Numbered from the stretch's first letter, positions 54,420 to 64,000 are shown. The stretch: 64,000 nucleotides of DNA from Anderseniella sp. Alg231-50 (GCF_900149695.1 NZ_LT703003.1:1922001-1986000), one strand, 5' to 3'. Notes: generated by a model not told the origin, from the sequence alone. Numbers and translations: made by a program.

Positions 54420-55586
54420 ATGACTATTGCAAAACCGGCAGCGCGGCCGGCCAACCCGCGTTTTTCGTCCGGCCCATGTGCCAAGATACCCGGCTGGACA
54501 ACCGATATCCTGAAATCTGCCTTTCTCGGACGCTCGCATCGCGCAGGCGACGGCAAGCTGCGTCTGAAACGCGCGATTGACCTGACGCGAGACGTGCTGC
54601 AGGTGCCGGACGACTACCTGATCGGTATCGTGCCCGCCTCCGACACTGGTGCGGTTGAAATGGCCATGTGGAGTCTGCTGGGTGAGCGTGGCGTGGACAT
54701 GCTGGCCTGGGAAAGCTTCGGCGAGGGCTGGGTGACCGACGCGGTCAAGCAACTCAAGCTGGATGATGTGCGGCTGATCAAGGCAGGCTATGGCGAGCTG
54801 CCGGACTTGTCTGAAGTTGATTTTGACCGTGACGTGGTCTTCACCTGGAACGGCACGACCAGCGGTGTGCGAGTGCCAGATGGCGATTTCATCCCGGCAG
54901 ACAGGGCAGGGCTGACCATATGCGATGCAACGTCAGCTGCATTTGCGCAGCGGCTGGATTTTTCAAAACTCGATGTGGTGACCTATTCCTGGCAGAAGGT
55001 GCTCGGCGGAGAAGGCGGTCACGGCATGCTGATCCTGTCGCCACGTGCTGTTGAGCGGCTGGAACATTATACGCCGCCATGGCCGCTGCCCAAGATTTTC
55101 CGTCTGACCAAGGCCGGCAAGATAAATACCGGTGTCTTCAGGGGCGAAACCATCAATACGCCGTCCATGTTGTGTGTTGAGGATTACATCAAGGCACTGG
55201 AGTGGGCGCAGTCCGCCGGTGGCCTGGGTGGACTGATGGCGCGTGCCGATGCCAATGCGGGTGCGCTGAACGCCTGGGTCGATCGCACTGACTGGATTGA
55301 AAACCTGGCCGTGGCAAAAGCAACCCGCTCGAACACGTCCGTGTGCCTGAAACTGTCGGCGACCGCGGTATCCGGGCTGAGTGACGACGAGGCAGCCGGC
55401 CTGCCAAAGAAAATCGTCAGGCTTCTGGAGGCCGAAGAAGCGGCGTTCGACATTGGCGCCTATCGCGATGCACCGGCTGGCCTTCGCATCTGGTGTGGCG
55501 CAACGGTTGAAACGTCCGATGTGGAAGCACTGACGTCCTGGCTTGACTGGGCCTACGTGCAGGCATCTGCGTCGACTGCCGCCTGA
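54420..55586 (+). CDS. serC: Phosphoserine aminotransferase
   Basis: A 388-residue PLP enzyme of the alphaproteobacterial SerC subtype ([11 protein letters not shown] ... G-R-S-H-R). The PLP lysine is in [11 protein letters not shown]. It makes 3-phosphoserine from 3-phosphohydroxypyruvate. serA follows after 54 bp. Confidence 0.96.
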   Translation: MTIAKPAARPANPRFSSGPCAKIPGWTTDILKSAFLGRSHRAGDGKLRLKRAIDLTRDVLQVPDDYLIGIVPASDTGAVEMAMWSLLGERGVDMLAWESFGEGWVTDAVKQLKLDDVRLIKAGYGELPDLSEVDFDRDVVFTWNGTTSGVRVPDGDFIPADRAGLTICDATSAAFAQRLDFSKLDVVTYSWQKVLGGEGGHGMLILSPRAVERLEHYTPPWPLPKIFRLTKAGKINTGVFRGETINTPSMLCVEDYIKALEWAQSAGGLGGLMARADANAGALNAWVDRTDWIENLAVAKATRSNTSVCLKLSATAVSGLSDDEAAGLPKKIVRLLEAEEAAFDIGAYRDAPAGLRIWCGATVETSDVEALTSWLDWAYVQASASTAA

Positions 55587-55640
55587 AGAACCCGACATTT
55601 CACCTGAACAAACAGAATTTCCAAAACCGGAGCAAGCCCG

Positions 55641-57227
55641 ATGGCACCTCGTGTACTCGTATCTGACAAACTCTCACCCGCCGCGATTGAAATTTTCAAG
55701 GCGCGCGGCATCGATGTGGACTTCGAACCTGACCTTGGCAAGGACAAGGATGCGCTGCTGGCGCGCATTGCCGATTATGATGGTCTTGCCATCAGGTCTG
55801 CCACCAAGGTCACCGCCAAGATCATAGAGGCTGCAACCAATCTGAAGGTGATCGGCCGGGCGGGAATCGGGGTCGACAATGTTGAAATCCCGGCGGCTTC
55901 GGCAAGGGGTATCATCGTGATGAACACGCCGTTCGGCAACACGATCACCACGGCGGAACACGCCATTTCAATGATGCTGGCGCTGGCGCGGCAGATACCG
56001 GAAGCCAATGCCTCAACCCAGGCCGGGAAATGGGAGAAATCGCGCTTCATGGGGGTCGAGCTGTTCAACAAGACGCTCGGTCTGATCGGGTGCGGCAATA
56101 TCGGATCCATAGTTGCCGACAGGGCGCTGGGCCTGCGCATGCGGGTCATCGCCTTTGACCCGTTCCTGTCGGAAGAGCGAGCGGTCGAGCTTGGCGTGGA
56201 GAAGGTTGAACTGGAAGACTTGCTGAAGCGTGCGGATTTCATTTCGCTGCATACGCCGCTAACCGACAAGACCCGGAACATCCTGAATGCCAAGGCGATG
56301 ACGCAGATGAAAAAAGGCGTGCGTATCGTGAATTGTGCCCGCGGCGGCCTGGTGTCCGAAGAAGCGCTCAAGGCGGCCCTTGACGCCGGGCATGTAGCAG
56401 GTGCCGCACTGGATGTTTTCGAGGTTGAGCCGGCCAAGGAGAATTCGCTGTTCGGCCATCCGAACGTGGTCTGCACGCCCCACCTTGGCGCGGCCACGTC
56501 GGAAGCCCAGGAAAATGTTGCGCTGCAGGTTGCAGAACAGATGTCCGACTATCTGTTGCAGGGTGCCGTTTCCAATGCGCTCAACATGCCGTCAATTTCG
56601 GCTGAGGAAGCACCGCGGCTGAAGCCGTTCGTGGCGCTAGCCGAACAGTTGGGGTCATTTGCAGGGCAGGCGACGGAGAGCTCGATCAAGGCTGTTGCGA
56701 TTGAATACGCAGGCGATGTGGCCGAAATGAACATCCGGGCGCTGACGTCTGCATTGCTGGCAGGTCTGTTCCGCCCCATTCTCGGCGACGTCAACATGGT
56801 GTCTGCGCCTGTCATGGCCAAGGAGCGCTCGATCAAGGTGGATGAAGTGCGCCAGACCAAGCGCGGCGTTTATGAGAATTATATCCGGTTGACCGTCAGA
56901 ACCACCAATCAGGGGCGTTCGGTGGCAGGTACGGTTTTCTCCGACGGCAAGCCGCGTATCATCCAGATCAAGGGCATCAATATGGAAGCTGAACTCGGCA
57001 AGCAGATGATTTATGTGACGAACGCGGACAAGCCTGGATTTATCGGCGCGTTTGGGCGCCTTTTGGGTGATGCAGATGTCAATATCGCGACGTTTAACCT
57101 CGGTCGTGACGAAGCGGGCGGCAATGCCATCTGCCTGGCAGAGATAGATGGTCGCGTAACGCCGGACCTGCTTGCCAAGATCGAGGCGCTGCCTCAGGTG
57201 CAACAGGCCAAGTGCCTGACCTTCTGA
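55641..57227 (+). CDS. serA: D-3-phosphoglycerate dehydrogenase
   Basis: A 528-residue enzyme of the long form, with the NAD-binding motif G-C-G-N-I-G-S-I-V, N-C-A-R-G-G-L, the catalytic His in T-P-H-L-G-A-A-T-S-E, an ASB domain and a C-terminal ACT domain (about 455-528) for serine feedback. It commits 3-phosphoglycerate to serine. It converges with the cytochrome gene with 2 bp between. Confidence 0.97.
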   Translation: MAPRVLVSDKLSPAAIEIFKARGIDVDFEPDLGKDKDALLARIADYDGLAIRSATKVTAKIIEAATNLKVIGRAGIGVDNVEIPAASARGIIVMNTPFGNTITTAEHAISMMLALARQIPEANASTQAGKWEKSRFMGVELFNKTLGLIGCGNIGSIVADRALGLRMRVIAFDPFLSEERAVELGVEKVELEDLLKRADFISLHTPLTDKTRNILNAKAMTQMKKGVRIVNCARGGLVSEEALKAALDAGHVAGAALDVFEVEPAKENSLFGHPNVVCTPHLGAATSEAQENVALQVAEQMSDYLLQGAVSNALNMPSISAEEAPRLKPFVALAEQLGSFAGQATESSIKAVAIEYAGDVAEMNIRALTSALLAGLFRPILGDVNMVSAPVMAKERSIKVDEVRQTKRGVYENYIRLTVRTTNQGRSVAGTVFSDGKPRIIQIKGINMEAELGKQMIYVTNADKPGFIGAFGRLLGDADVNIATFNLGRDEAGGNAICLAEIDGRVTPDLLAKIEALPQVQQAKCLTF

Positions 57228-57229
57228 GG

Positions 57230-57553
57230 CTAATCTTCGGCCTTTACCGATTCAATGTAGAACAGCAGGTCTTCGGCCTGCTGTTCGGAAAACTCCCATT
57301 TGGGCATCGGATCATGGCCCAGCGGAAGGCCTTCCAGCAGCTGGTCGGCCACGCCTTCCAGTGTCAGGTTTGGCACCAGGGTGGAAAACGGCGGGGATTT
57401 TTCCTCTTTACCGGGCCCGGGACCCTCAATTGCGTGGCAGCGCATGCATAACAGTTGCGCGAGTTCCTTGCCGCGCTGAATGACGGCTGCTTCATCGTCG
57501 CCGCGCGCCGGTGCCTGCGCGACGGTCATTGCCAGGATCACCAATCCGGACAT
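57230..57553 (-). CDS. Small c-type cytochrome
   Basis: A 107-residue protein from the ATG at 57553 (M-S-G-L-V-I-L-A-M-T-V), with a signal peptide and one heme c site C-M-R-C-H; the axial Met is probably in D-P-M-P-K-W. Class I cytochromes of this size carry electrons in the periplasm. A TTG at 57601 would add 16 residues. Its partner is unknown and it stands alone. Confidence 0.85.
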   Translation of the reverse strand: MSGLVILAMTVAQAPARGDDEAAVIQRGKELAQLLCMRCHAIEGPGPGKEEKSPPFSTLVPNLTLEGVADQLLEGLPLGHDPMPKWEFSEQQAEDLLFYIESVKAED

Positions 57554-57670
57554 GACAGGTGTGAACTTGAAAGACAGCAAGATGTAACTTTCCCGGCGCA
57601 AAGCGGTATTCTGGCATGGCCAGATGTTTCAATTCAGGCGGCCTATTTCGGTCACCGCCCAGGTTCCGGA

Positions 57671-57707
57671 AGAACTTTGTGGGTTCAATTGAGCCGATGA
57701 TGCTCTA
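57671..57707. repeat. Intergenic palindrome family 2, copy C (diverged)
   Basis: AGAACTTTGTGGGTTCAATT with GAGCCGATGATGCTCT downstream. It is recognisable as the same element as the copies at 275 and 3190, but with several mismatches in the right arm. It ends 47 bp upstream of the MuiA-like gene. Confidence 0.55.
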
Positions 57708-57753
57708 GCATAACCTACTTCAGGTCGAGAGTGGCGACTTTGAGGGAAGTCAA

Positions 57754-59433
57754 ATGATGAAATTGCATTGCGTACTGCTGTCTGGTGTTTTTCTGTCGTT
57801 AAGTCTCGTACCGGCGCTGGCGGATGAAATTCGAACCGAGCTTGATCTTGTGGAAGTGACGGTGAACCCCCGCGGTGCACAATTGACGCGAACCGGGCTG
57901 GTTGAGCTGCCGGCCGGGGCGCATGAACTGGTCCTCGACACGCTGCCGCAGGGGATCATGGCAGCATCGGTGCAGGTCGAGGCAGTGTCTGTCAGCGACG
58001 CTGAAATCGGAACTGTTGATGTCTCAAGGATAGCGCTCGATCCCGAGCAGGAAGCAACCGGCAAGCGCAAGTCCTTGCAGGACGAACTGGAAGCGCTGGC
58101 ACGGGACCGGGCAAGGCATGAGCGTGTACGTGTCGATGCCCAGTTTCGCCGGGCAACGCTTGAACGACTGACAGGCGGCTTTGCAGCGATACCGTTTGCC
58201 AGCGGTGACAAACCGGTGCTGTCGCCTGAGCAGATCGGAAACCTGTTGCTGCTGACCAGTCGCGAGCTGTCGGAAATCTCTTCCGTGGTGCTGGAGGCAG
58301 ACCAGGCGATTGTGCAGATCGGCAAGCGCGAACAGGTTTTGCGGCGCCAGTTGCAATTGCTTGCAACAACGCCGAAGGCACGCACGAGAGTTGCTATTCA
58401 GGTCAGCGCATCGGCACCTGCGAAAATGACATTGTCCGTGAAGTATTCGGTGTCTGATGCAGGCTGGCGCCCGGTATATGATGCTCGCCTGAAATTGCCG
58501 GCGGGCGGAAAACCGGCGGAGTTGAAGCTGGTGCAGCGCGCCCTTGTGTATCAGCGGTCCGGAGAGGCGTGGGACGGCGTGGCCCTGAAGCTGTCCACAG
58601 CCACAGTGACCGGGCGGACGGCTTCTCCCATCCTGCAGCCTGTCGCCATCGGGCCACAGCCGGACAAGGTGCGGCCAGCTCAACCGGCGCTTGAAAGCTT
58701 TTCCGATACAACCGGTACGCAGGAAATGCGGTCAAAGACTGCCGCTGGACTTGCCGCATCGGCGCCAGCGCCGGTTCGACAGCGTCAGGCCGAAGTCAGC
58801 AATGCCGGGTTTCATGCGGTTTATTCAATTGCCGGGCAGACAAGCGTGCCCAACAGCGGTGCCTTGAAATCTGTGCGCATTGGTGCCCGGACGGTTGAAC
58901 CGGCAATACGAGTTGATACAGCACCGCACGTCGATCCGGTCGGCTACCTGACAGGCGTTTTCACGATTGCGGGCGAGACCCCGTTGCTTGCCGGTGAGGT
59001 TTCGCTGTTTCGGGACGGCGTGTTTGCGGGCAAGGCCCGCATGCGCCAGATTGCACCTGGAGAAGAAACCGAACTCGGGTTTGGCCGTGATGATCTGGTT
59101 CGCGTCATCCGACGGGAAGTTGAGAACACCGCAGGCTCCAGTGGCATCATTACCGAACAGAGCACCCTGAGGCGATTGTATGTGACCAGTATCGAAAACC
59201 TGCATACGTTTGCTGTCCAGGTGCACGTTACAGACAGAATGCCCTATTCCACCCACGAAGAGGTCGTGGTGGACATGTTGCGTGAGACAACCGAGCCGAG
59301 CGTGACTGAACCGGACAACAAAAAAGGGATTGTGGTATGGGATGTGCCGCTTGAACCTCAGGCAAAGTCCGAAATCAGGTTCGGTTACACCGTCGTGCAT
59401 CCCTCCCAGATGAAGCTGGCGATACCGCGCTAG
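57754..59433 (+). CDS. DUF4139 (MuiA-like) secreted protein
   Basis: A 559-residue exported protein. A signal peptide (about 1-22, L-V-P-A-L-A) precedes an N-terminal DUF4140-like domain (V-E-V-T-V-N-P-R-G-A-Q-L-T-R), a coiled coil (about 95-150), and the DUF4139 beta-rich domain (S-V-K-Y-S-V-S-D-A-G-W-R-P-V-Y-D). The family includes the mucoidy inhibitor A protein; its biochemical role is unknown. It appears monocistronic. Confidence 0.85.
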   Translation: MMKLHCVLLSGVFLSLSLVPALADEIRTELDLVEVTVNPRGAQLTRTGLVELPAGAHELVLDTLPQGIMAASVQVEAVSVSDAEIGTVDVSRIALDPEQEATGKRKSLQDELEALARDRARHERVRVDAQFRRATLERLTGGFAAIPFASGDKPVLSPEQIGNLLLLTSRELSEISSVVLEADQAIVQIGKREQVLRRQLQLLATTPKARTRVAIQVSASAPAKMTLSVKYSVSDAGWRPVYDARLKLPAGGKPAELKLVQRALVYQRSGEAWDGVALKLSTATVTGRTASPILQPVAIGPQPDKVRPAQPALESFSDTTGTQEMRSKTAAGLAASAPAPVRQRQAEVSNAGFHAVYSIAGQTSVPNSGALKSVRIGARTVEPAIRVDTAPHVDPVGYLTGVFTIAGETPLLAGEVSLFRDGVFAGKARMRQIAPGEETELGFGRDDLVRVIRREVENTAGSSGIITEQSTLRRLYVTSIENLHTFAVQVHVTDRMPYSTHEEVVVDMLRETTEPSVTEPDNKKGIVVWDVPLEPQAKSEIRFGYTVVHPSQMKLAIPR

Positions 59434-59700
59434 ACCACAAACCTGCCCGGTTCAGGTACAGTTCAGCGGATAAAGGTCGCAGACTGTCCACAGGATTGCC
59501 GCTGCGGCACTGCGCAGCAGGCATTTTGCTTTCCAAACGGGTGATACCAAAGGCCAGTTTTTCGCGTCCACTGGACATTGTCATGCTCCACTTGTGGTCG
59601 GCCAGGCCACGGCGTGAAGCATGCCTAGCCAGTAAACGCGAAAAATTGGTCAAAGGTGTCAATAATCGGTTCCTTTGGTATTGGTAGCAGTGTAAAGACT
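59434..59700. other. Intergenic region between the MuiA-like gene and purA
   Basis: No supported gene. It must carry the purA promoter. Some minus-strand reading is open but lacks a start with a ribosome site and overlaps the upstream gene. Confidence 0.5.
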
Positions 59701-59703
59701 TGC

Positions 59704-59748
59704 AACGGCCCTGCTGCTTGAACGCGGTGAGGGCCGTTCGCTTTTCTT
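59704..59748 (+). terminator. Terminator-like hairpin in the purA leader
   Basis: Perfect 9-bp stem AACGGCCCT / AGGGCCGTT with a 17-nt loop, followed by CGCTTTTCTT. It lies only 25 nt before the purA start. It may be the terminator of the upstream gene, or an attenuator of purA. Confidence 0.6.
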
Positions 59749-59772
59749 AATGCAACTTGGGTGGGCCTGGAG

Positions 59773-61074
59773 ATGGCAAATGTAGTGGTGGTTGGCGCTC
59801 AGTGGGGCGACGAGGGCAAGGGCAAGCTGGTCGACTGGCTGTCTGAGCGCGCAGATGTGGTTGCGCGGTTCCAGGGTGGGCACAATGCGGGTCACACACT
59901 GGTCATTGACGGAGTGACCTATAAGCTGTCCCTGTTGCCATCCGGCATTGTGCGCCCCGGCAAGTTGTCGATTATCGGCAACGGCGTGGTAATTGATCCC
60001 TGGGCACTTGGTGACGAGATAGACCGGTTGGTGTCGCAGGGCGTGGACGTAACGCCGGACAATCTGCGTATCGCGGAAAACGCAGTGCTCATTCTGCCGC
60101 TGCATCGTGAGCTGGACGGCATGCGCGAAGTCGCCGCCGGTGCCGGCAAGATCGGTACCACGGGGCGCGGCATCGGGCCGGCGTACGAGGACAAGACGGG
60201 CCGGCGTGCAATCCGTGTGTATGACCTGAAAAACCAGGCAACGCTGGACGCCAAGATCGAACGGCTGCTGGCGCATCACAATGCGCTGCGGCGCGGGTTG
60301 GGCGAAGCCGAAGTGGACGGACGTGCGCTGCGCGAGGAGCTGCTGGCCATCGCTCCGCGTATACTTCCCTTCATGGATACCACATGGGGCTTGCTGGACG
60401 ATGCACGGCGGCAGCAAAAGCGCGTCCTGTTTGAAGGGGCGCAAGGTATCATGCTGGATATTGACCACGGCACTTATCCATTTGTGACATCGTCCAACAC
60501 GGTTGCAGCTCAGGCAGCAACCGGTTCCGGTGTTGGCCCCGATATGCTGAATTATGTACTTGGCATCGCCAAGGCCTATACGACGCGGGTCGGTTCAGGC
60601 CCGTTCCCGTCAGAGCTGTTTGATGAAACCGGCGAGAAGCTCGGCGAGCGCGGCCGCGAATTCGGGACTGTCACCGGCCGCAAGCGGCGCTGTGGCTGGT
60701 TTGACGCGGTGATGGTGCGTCAGGCGATCAAAACCGCCGGTATTTCCGGTATTGCGCTGACCAAGCTTGATGTCCTGGATGGCTTTGAGGAAATCAAGGT
60801 TTGCACCGGTTACAAGCTTGATGGTGAAACGATCGAGCGGCTGCCGGCGGGGCAGGGCGCGCAAGCACGGGTCGAACCGGTGTTTTCCAGCTTTGAAGGT
60901 TGGAGTGATACGACAGCCGGCGCACGTTCGTGGGCGGAGTTGCCGGCCCAGGCAGTGAAGTATGTACGCCAGATCGAGGAACTGATTGATTGTCCGATTG
61001 CGCTTCTGTCCACCAGCCCTGAGCGTGAAGACACCATCTTGATGCGCGATCCGTTCGAGGACCAGGTAAGATAG
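59773..61074 (+). CDS. purA: Adenylosuccinate synthetase
   Basis: A 433-residue enzyme starting [18 protein letters not shown], with G-H-N-A-G-H-T and the GTP loop T-K-L-D-V-L. It makes adenylosuccinate from IMP and Asp with GTP. The ATG at 59773 is taken by alignment with the family; the GTG at 59761 would add four residues. Confidence 0.97.
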   Translation: MANVVVVGAQWGDEGKGKLVDWLSERADVVARFQGGHNAGHTLVIDGVTYKLSLLPSGIVRPGKLSIIGNGVVIDPWALGDEIDRLVSQGVDVTPDNLRIAENAVLILPLHRELDGMREVAAGAGKIGTTGRGIGPAYEDKTGRRAIRVYDLKNQATLDAKIERLLAHHNALRRGLGEAEVDGRALREELLAIAPRILPFMDTTWGLLDDARRQQKRVLFEGAQGIMLDIDHGTYPFVTSSNTVAAQAATGSGVGPDMLNYVLGIAKAYTTRVGSGPFPSELFDETGEKLGERGREFGTVTGRKRRCGWFDAVMVRQAIKTAGISGIALTKLDVLDGFEEIKVCTGYKLDGETIERLPAGQGAQARVEPVFSSFEGWSDTTAGARSWAELPAQAVKYVRQIEELIDCPIALLSTSPEREDTILMRDPFEDQVR

Positions 61075-61089
61075 CCAAAACCGGCCCGT

Positions 61090-62988
61090 CTAGCCTGAAA
61101 CCACCTCGGCGCCATCGACGTCAGCCTGGCCGCCGGTCTGGCGGCGTATGTATTCAGCGAATTCACTGATAACAACCGATGCCAGCGAGGTCTGCGGAAT
61201 GGCTTTTCCGAACAGATATCCTTGTGAATAGTCGCAACCGAGGTCCGCGACCCGCGTTGCGTGGTTCTCGGTTTCAATGCCTTCCGCTGTGACCTTCATG
61301 TCCAGCAGGCGTCCAACTTCGACAATCTTGGACAGCAGGGCATGGGCTTTTGGGTTGTGGTCGGATGCGCGAATGAATGCCTGGTCCACCTTCAGTTTGT
61401 CGAAGGTGAAGCGCCACAGATAGTTGAGACTGGAGTATCCCGTTCCGAAGTCGTCCAGTGCGATCTTGATGCCCAGTGCCTGCAGCTCGGAGAGCTGCTT
61501 GAATACTGGATCAGTGTCGCCGATCATGATGCCTTCGGTCACTTCAAGTTCGATGCGACCGGGATCGACGCGGGTGTCCTTGATGATTTTCTGCACTTCG
61601 AAAACAAGATTTCCGGAGTTGAACTGCTGGACCGACAGATTGACCGCCATGCCGATGTGTTTGGGGAGGCCGGCGACAGTTTTGCAGGCCTCGCGCAGTG
61701 TCCACAGGCCGATTTCCTCAATGCGGCCGATGCGTTCAGCGACAGGGATGAACTTGTCCGGGCCGATTTTTTCACCATCGGCGGTGGTCAGTCTCAGCAA
61801 GGCTTCGAAACTGCACAGCTTGCGGGTTCTGGACTCTACGACAGGCTGATAGTGCAGTTCGAATTCATTGTTCTGGCAGGCGTCTTCGACAGCTGCCGCG
61901 ATACGGTCAATTTCACGGAATTCCAAAACGGTGTCGCTGTCATAGGTGACCAATTGATGACCACCATTGGTCTTTGCTGCGCGCAGTGCGAGTTCGGCGT
62001 GGTGATGCAGTTCATCACAGCTGTGAAGACCAGCGGTTGATGTTGCCGCGCCAATGCTGGCAGACAGGCGAATAACGTTCTGTCCGAAGTTGAAGGGTTG
62101 CAGGAATGCCTGCTGCAGCGTCTTGTGCATGCGCTTGCCGGTTGTCTCGTCGGCGATGACGCCAAACGTATCGCCATTGATGTGCGCGCAAACAACGGAG
62201 TTGCCGCAGGCAAGGCGCAGTCTCTCCGCCACCAGTCTCAGCAACATGTTGCCGACCGAGTTGCCCAGCCGTTCATTGACGCGGGTGAAGCGGTCCAGGT
62301 TGAGCAGGTACAGATTGGTCGTCGTATGTTGCGCCACCTCCTGCGAATGAGCCGTTGCCAGCATCTCCAGAAATGCGGGCTGGTTGGGCATGCCGGTTAT
62401 TGAATCGTTCTCGTTCGAACGGTTCGAGTTGCGCAGCGCTTCCTGGCGGGATGCGAGCCTGGCCATCAAACTCACAAACAGCAGAAAACTGATTGCGATT
62501 GAAAATATGGCGCCAATCTTGATCGCTCCAACCACCAAAACATCATGGAAACCACTGGCGTCCACGTCAGTTACGATCGTGCCGATTTTCCTGCCACCGT
62601 TGGTGATCGGCAAGGTAATCCTGGTGTGGAATGCCGGCCTTGCCGCATTGGGCGGCGATGCGGCGTCATCAACCAGAACCCTCAGAGTTCCGGCTTTATC
62701 ATAAATGCGATATCCCAGGATCGGGCCGACAGACTGGACGTTGCCAAGGCTTCGAACCGGTTGAGCATTTCGTCGTGGCGTTGTCAGGAGTTGCGGAAGA
62801 TACGGAGTGGTTTCAGCGATCTGGGTGGACCAGGCGTGGGCCAGTTCAACAGCTTTTTCATGAGAGAGGCGGTTGATTTCAATCCGCGCGAAGTTGATCC
62901 CGACGACCAGCAGCAGGGCACCGACACAAAACAAAAACGCGTTTGTCAGAAAACGCGGTGTTTTTTGGAATCCCAGAACCTTCAGCAA
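61090..62988 (-). CDS. EAL-domain c-di-GMP phosphodiesterase with degenerate GGDEF domain
   Basis: A 632-residue membrane protein. Two helices (about 15-35 and 153-175) flank a periplasmic sensor region of about 115 residues. The GGDEF domain carries H-I-N-G-D-T-F instead of G-G-D-E-F, so it should not make c-di-GMP. The EAL domain (about 370-615) has F-E-A-L-L-R-L, D-D-F-G-T-G-Y-S-S-L, K-V-D and T-A-E-G-I-E, the set needed for hydrolysis. It converges with purA. Confidence 0.9.
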   Translation of the reverse strand: MLKVLGFQKTPRFLTNAFLFCVGALLLVVGINFARIEINRLSHEKAVELAHAWSTQIAETTPYLPQLLTTPRRNAQPVRSLGNVQSVGPILGYRIYDKAGTLRVLVDDAASPPNAARPAFHTRITLPITNGGRKIGTIVTDVDASGFHDVLVVGAIKIGAIFSIAISFLLFVSLMARLASRQEALRNSNRSNENDSITGMPNQPAFLEMLATAHSQEVAQHTTTNLYLLNLDRFTRVNERLGNSVGNMLLRLVAERLRLACGNSVVCAHINGDTFGVIADETTGKRMHKTLQQAFLQPFNFGQNVIRLSASIGAATSTAGLHSCDELHHHAELALRAAKTNGGHQLVTYDSDTVLEFREIDRIAAAVEDACQNNEFELHYQPVVESRTRKLCSFEALLRLTTADGEKIGPDKFIPVAERIGRIEEIGLWTLREACKTVAGLPKHIGMAVNLSVQQFNSGNLVFEVQKIIKDTRVDPGRIELEVTEGIMIGDTDPVFKQLSELQALGIKIALDDFGTGYSSLNYLWRFTFDKLKVDQAFIRASDHNPKAHALLSKIVEVGRLLDMKVTAEGIETENHATRVADLGCDYSQGYLFGKAIPQTSLASVVISEFAEYIRRQTGGQADVDGAEVVSG

Positions 62989-63096
62989 AGCTATTTCAGC
63001 TGGTGAGCCAACCGCCCCGATTGTTCATGCGTGCCGTTGAACAATAGCGGATCGGGGTTTCGAAAGAGTAACTTTCCGGGTCGCATTTTGCATCAA

Positions 63097-63142
63097 ATCA
63101 GGATGATTTTTGGCTGAATCAACCAAAAATCATCCCTTGATC
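63097..63142. repeat. Intergenic palindrome family 1, copy B
   Basis: Arms TGATTTTTGG and CCAAAAATCA around a short centre, with the outer ATCAGGA and CCTTGATC as in the copy at 214. It lies between the EAL gene and rpoH, downstream of rpoH. Confidence 0.75.
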
Positions 63143-63199
63143 GTGTACGGAGTGTCGGGGCAGCTGCACGGGGTCTGCCGAAACCGTTTCGCCCTGGGG

Positions 63200-64000
63200 T
63201 CAGGCCAGCATTTCGGCTGATGCCTTCCTGACGGCTTTTTCCACTTTTTCGTAGGCCTTCACCTCAATCTGGCGAATGCGTTCACGCGAAACTTCAAATT
63301 CCTGCGACAGGTCTTCCAGTGTCAATGGATCTTCCGACATGCGGCGGGCTTCAAAAATACGCCGTTCGCGTTCGTTCAACCCGTTCATGGCCTGATGCAG
63401 CAGCTTGGAGCGCATATCCTGTTCTTCGCTTTGCTCATAGGCCACATCCGGCGTTTCGGTATCGTCGACCAGCCAGTCCTGCCATTCGCCGCCGGATTCG
63501 CCGTCTTTCGACAGCGGAGCGTTGAGCGATGCATCACCACCCAGGCGACGGTTCATCGAAATCACATCCTGTTCCGGCACGCCAAGACGGGTTGCAATCT
63601 CGGTCACCTGATCCGGTTTGAGATCGCCGTCCTCAAGGGCCTGAATCTGGCCCTTTACCTTGCGCAGCTTGAAGAAAAGTTTCTTCTGGCTGGCAGTCGT
63701 GCCCATTTTCACCAGTGACCAGGAGCGCAGGACATATTCCTGGATGGATGCCTTGATCCACCACATGGCATAGGTGGCCAGGCGGAAACCTCTTTCAGGT
63801 TCAAAGCGCTTGACCGCCTGCATGAGCCCGACATTGCCTTCGGAAATGACTTCCGACACCGGCAGGCCGTAGCCGCGGTAACCCATGGCAATTTTCGCCA
63901 CCAGGCGCAAATGACTGGTTACCAGCTTGTGCGCTGCGTCACGATCTTCGTTATCGCGCCAGTTCTTGGCGAGCGTGTATTCCTCATCGGGTTGCAGCAT
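63200..64000 (-). CDS. rpoH: RNA polymerase sigma factor RpoH (sigma-32), 5' end missing
   Basis: 266 residues are visible; the reading frame is open at the right edge, and the family normally has about 25-30 more N-terminal residues, so the true start is outside the window. Region 2 is seen as S-H-L-R-L-V-A-K-I-A-M-G-Y-R-G-Y-G-L-P and W-W-I-K-A-S-I-Q-E-Y, the RpoH box as Q-K-K-L-F-F-K-L-R, and region 4 as the C-terminal HTH (L-S-Q-E-F-E-V-S-R-E-R-I-R-Q-I-E). It directs heat-shock transcription. Alphaproteobacteria often have two copies. Confidence 0.95.
   Translation of the reverse strand: MLQPDEEYTLAKNWRDNEDRDAAHKLVTSHLRLVAKIAMGYRGYGLPVSEVISEGNVGLMQAVKRFEPERGFRLATYAMWWIKASIQEYVLRSWSLVKMGTTASQKKLFFKLRKVKGQIQALEDGDLKPDQVTEIATRLGVPEQDVISMNRRLGGDASLNAPLSKDGESGGEWQDWLVDDTETPDVAYEQSEEQDMRSKLLHQAMNGLNERERRIFEARRMSEDPLTLEDLSQEFEVSRERIRQIEVKAYEKVEKAVRKASAEMLA

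Noticed and set aside
59375-59662. Minus-strand frame of 95 codons near the end of the MuiA-like gene
   Set aside because: It overlaps the well-supported plus-strand gene, has no ribosome site and shows no recognisable motif.
1-64000. tRNA or rRNA genes
   Set aside because: I saw no tRNA T-arm or CCA end and no rRNA-like segment in the intergenic stretches.

Overview
The window reads as a chromosomal segment of an alphaproteobacterium, most likely of the order Hyphomicrobiales (Rhizobiales). The support is lineage-typical gene content and order: ruvC-ruvA-ruvB-ybgC-tolQ-tolR-tolA-tolB-pal-cpoB-tilS-ftsH-folP-glmM, serC-serA, tkt-pgk-fba, a DUF4164 gene followed by zapA, DUF1192, the CtrA-degradation adaptor RcdA, a BA14K-family protein, MotA/OmpA pairs, and exact TTAA-N7-TTAA (CtrA-type) motifs. 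Coding density is high, operons are tightly overlapped, and no rRNA, tRNA, CRISPR array, prophage or insertion sequence was seen. The species cannot be named from sequence alone.

Layout. 1-8 kb: the 5' end of a Tat-exported cyclase-family enzyme, a quinone oxidoreductase, DUF1192, a probable small RNA or leader upstream of rcdA, rpmE, an MsbA-like ABC exporter, a BA14K-like secreted protein and an envelope MotA/OmpA pair. 8-15 kb: suhB, efp, an Fe-alcohol dehydrogenase, LysE and TSUP exporters, an orphan GrdB-like reductase subunit, a Sel1-repeat protein, a ThiE-like protein and a proline racemase homologue. 16-20 kb: the tkt-pgk-fba sugar phosphate block, with gap absent from the position it usually holds. 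20.5-25 kb: DUF4164, zapA, an MttB-family methyltransferase, a probable 6S RNA, the 5-formyl-THF cyclo-ligase gene and a YmdB-type phosphodiesterase. 25-37 kb is the accessory part: yebC, an amidase plus a dioxygenase-like protein, a class III adenylate cyclase fused to a TolB-like/TPR region, an operon of desaturase, TIM-barrel protein and SnoaL-FMO divergent from a LysR/RidA pair, and two tandem membrane cyclic-nucleotide-binding paralogues. 37.6-52 kb: recombination, Tol-Pal, tRNA modification, protease, folate and peptidoglycan precursor genes. 52-64 kb: two outer-membrane barrels, serC with an RNA leader, serA, a small cytochrome c, a MuiA-type protein, purA, an EAL protein with a degenerate GGDEF domain, and the 3' part of rpoH.

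Themes. (1) Cell-cycle and envelope control: RcdA, Tol-Pal, ZapA and outer-membrane proteins occur with CtrA-type motifs upstream of a BA14K gene and an OMP gene, and near-matches upstream of rcdA and tolQ. (2) Nucleotide signalling: an adenylate cyclase, two membrane cNMP-binding proteins and a c-di-GMP phosphodiesterase. (3) Two families of intergenic palindromes (about 46 bp with two copies, about 38 bp with three copies) that behave like REP-type elements. (4) An uncharacterised oxidative operon at 30.7-35.8 kb is the best candidate for an undescribed pathway. All functional calls are made by reading motifs; no database search was run.
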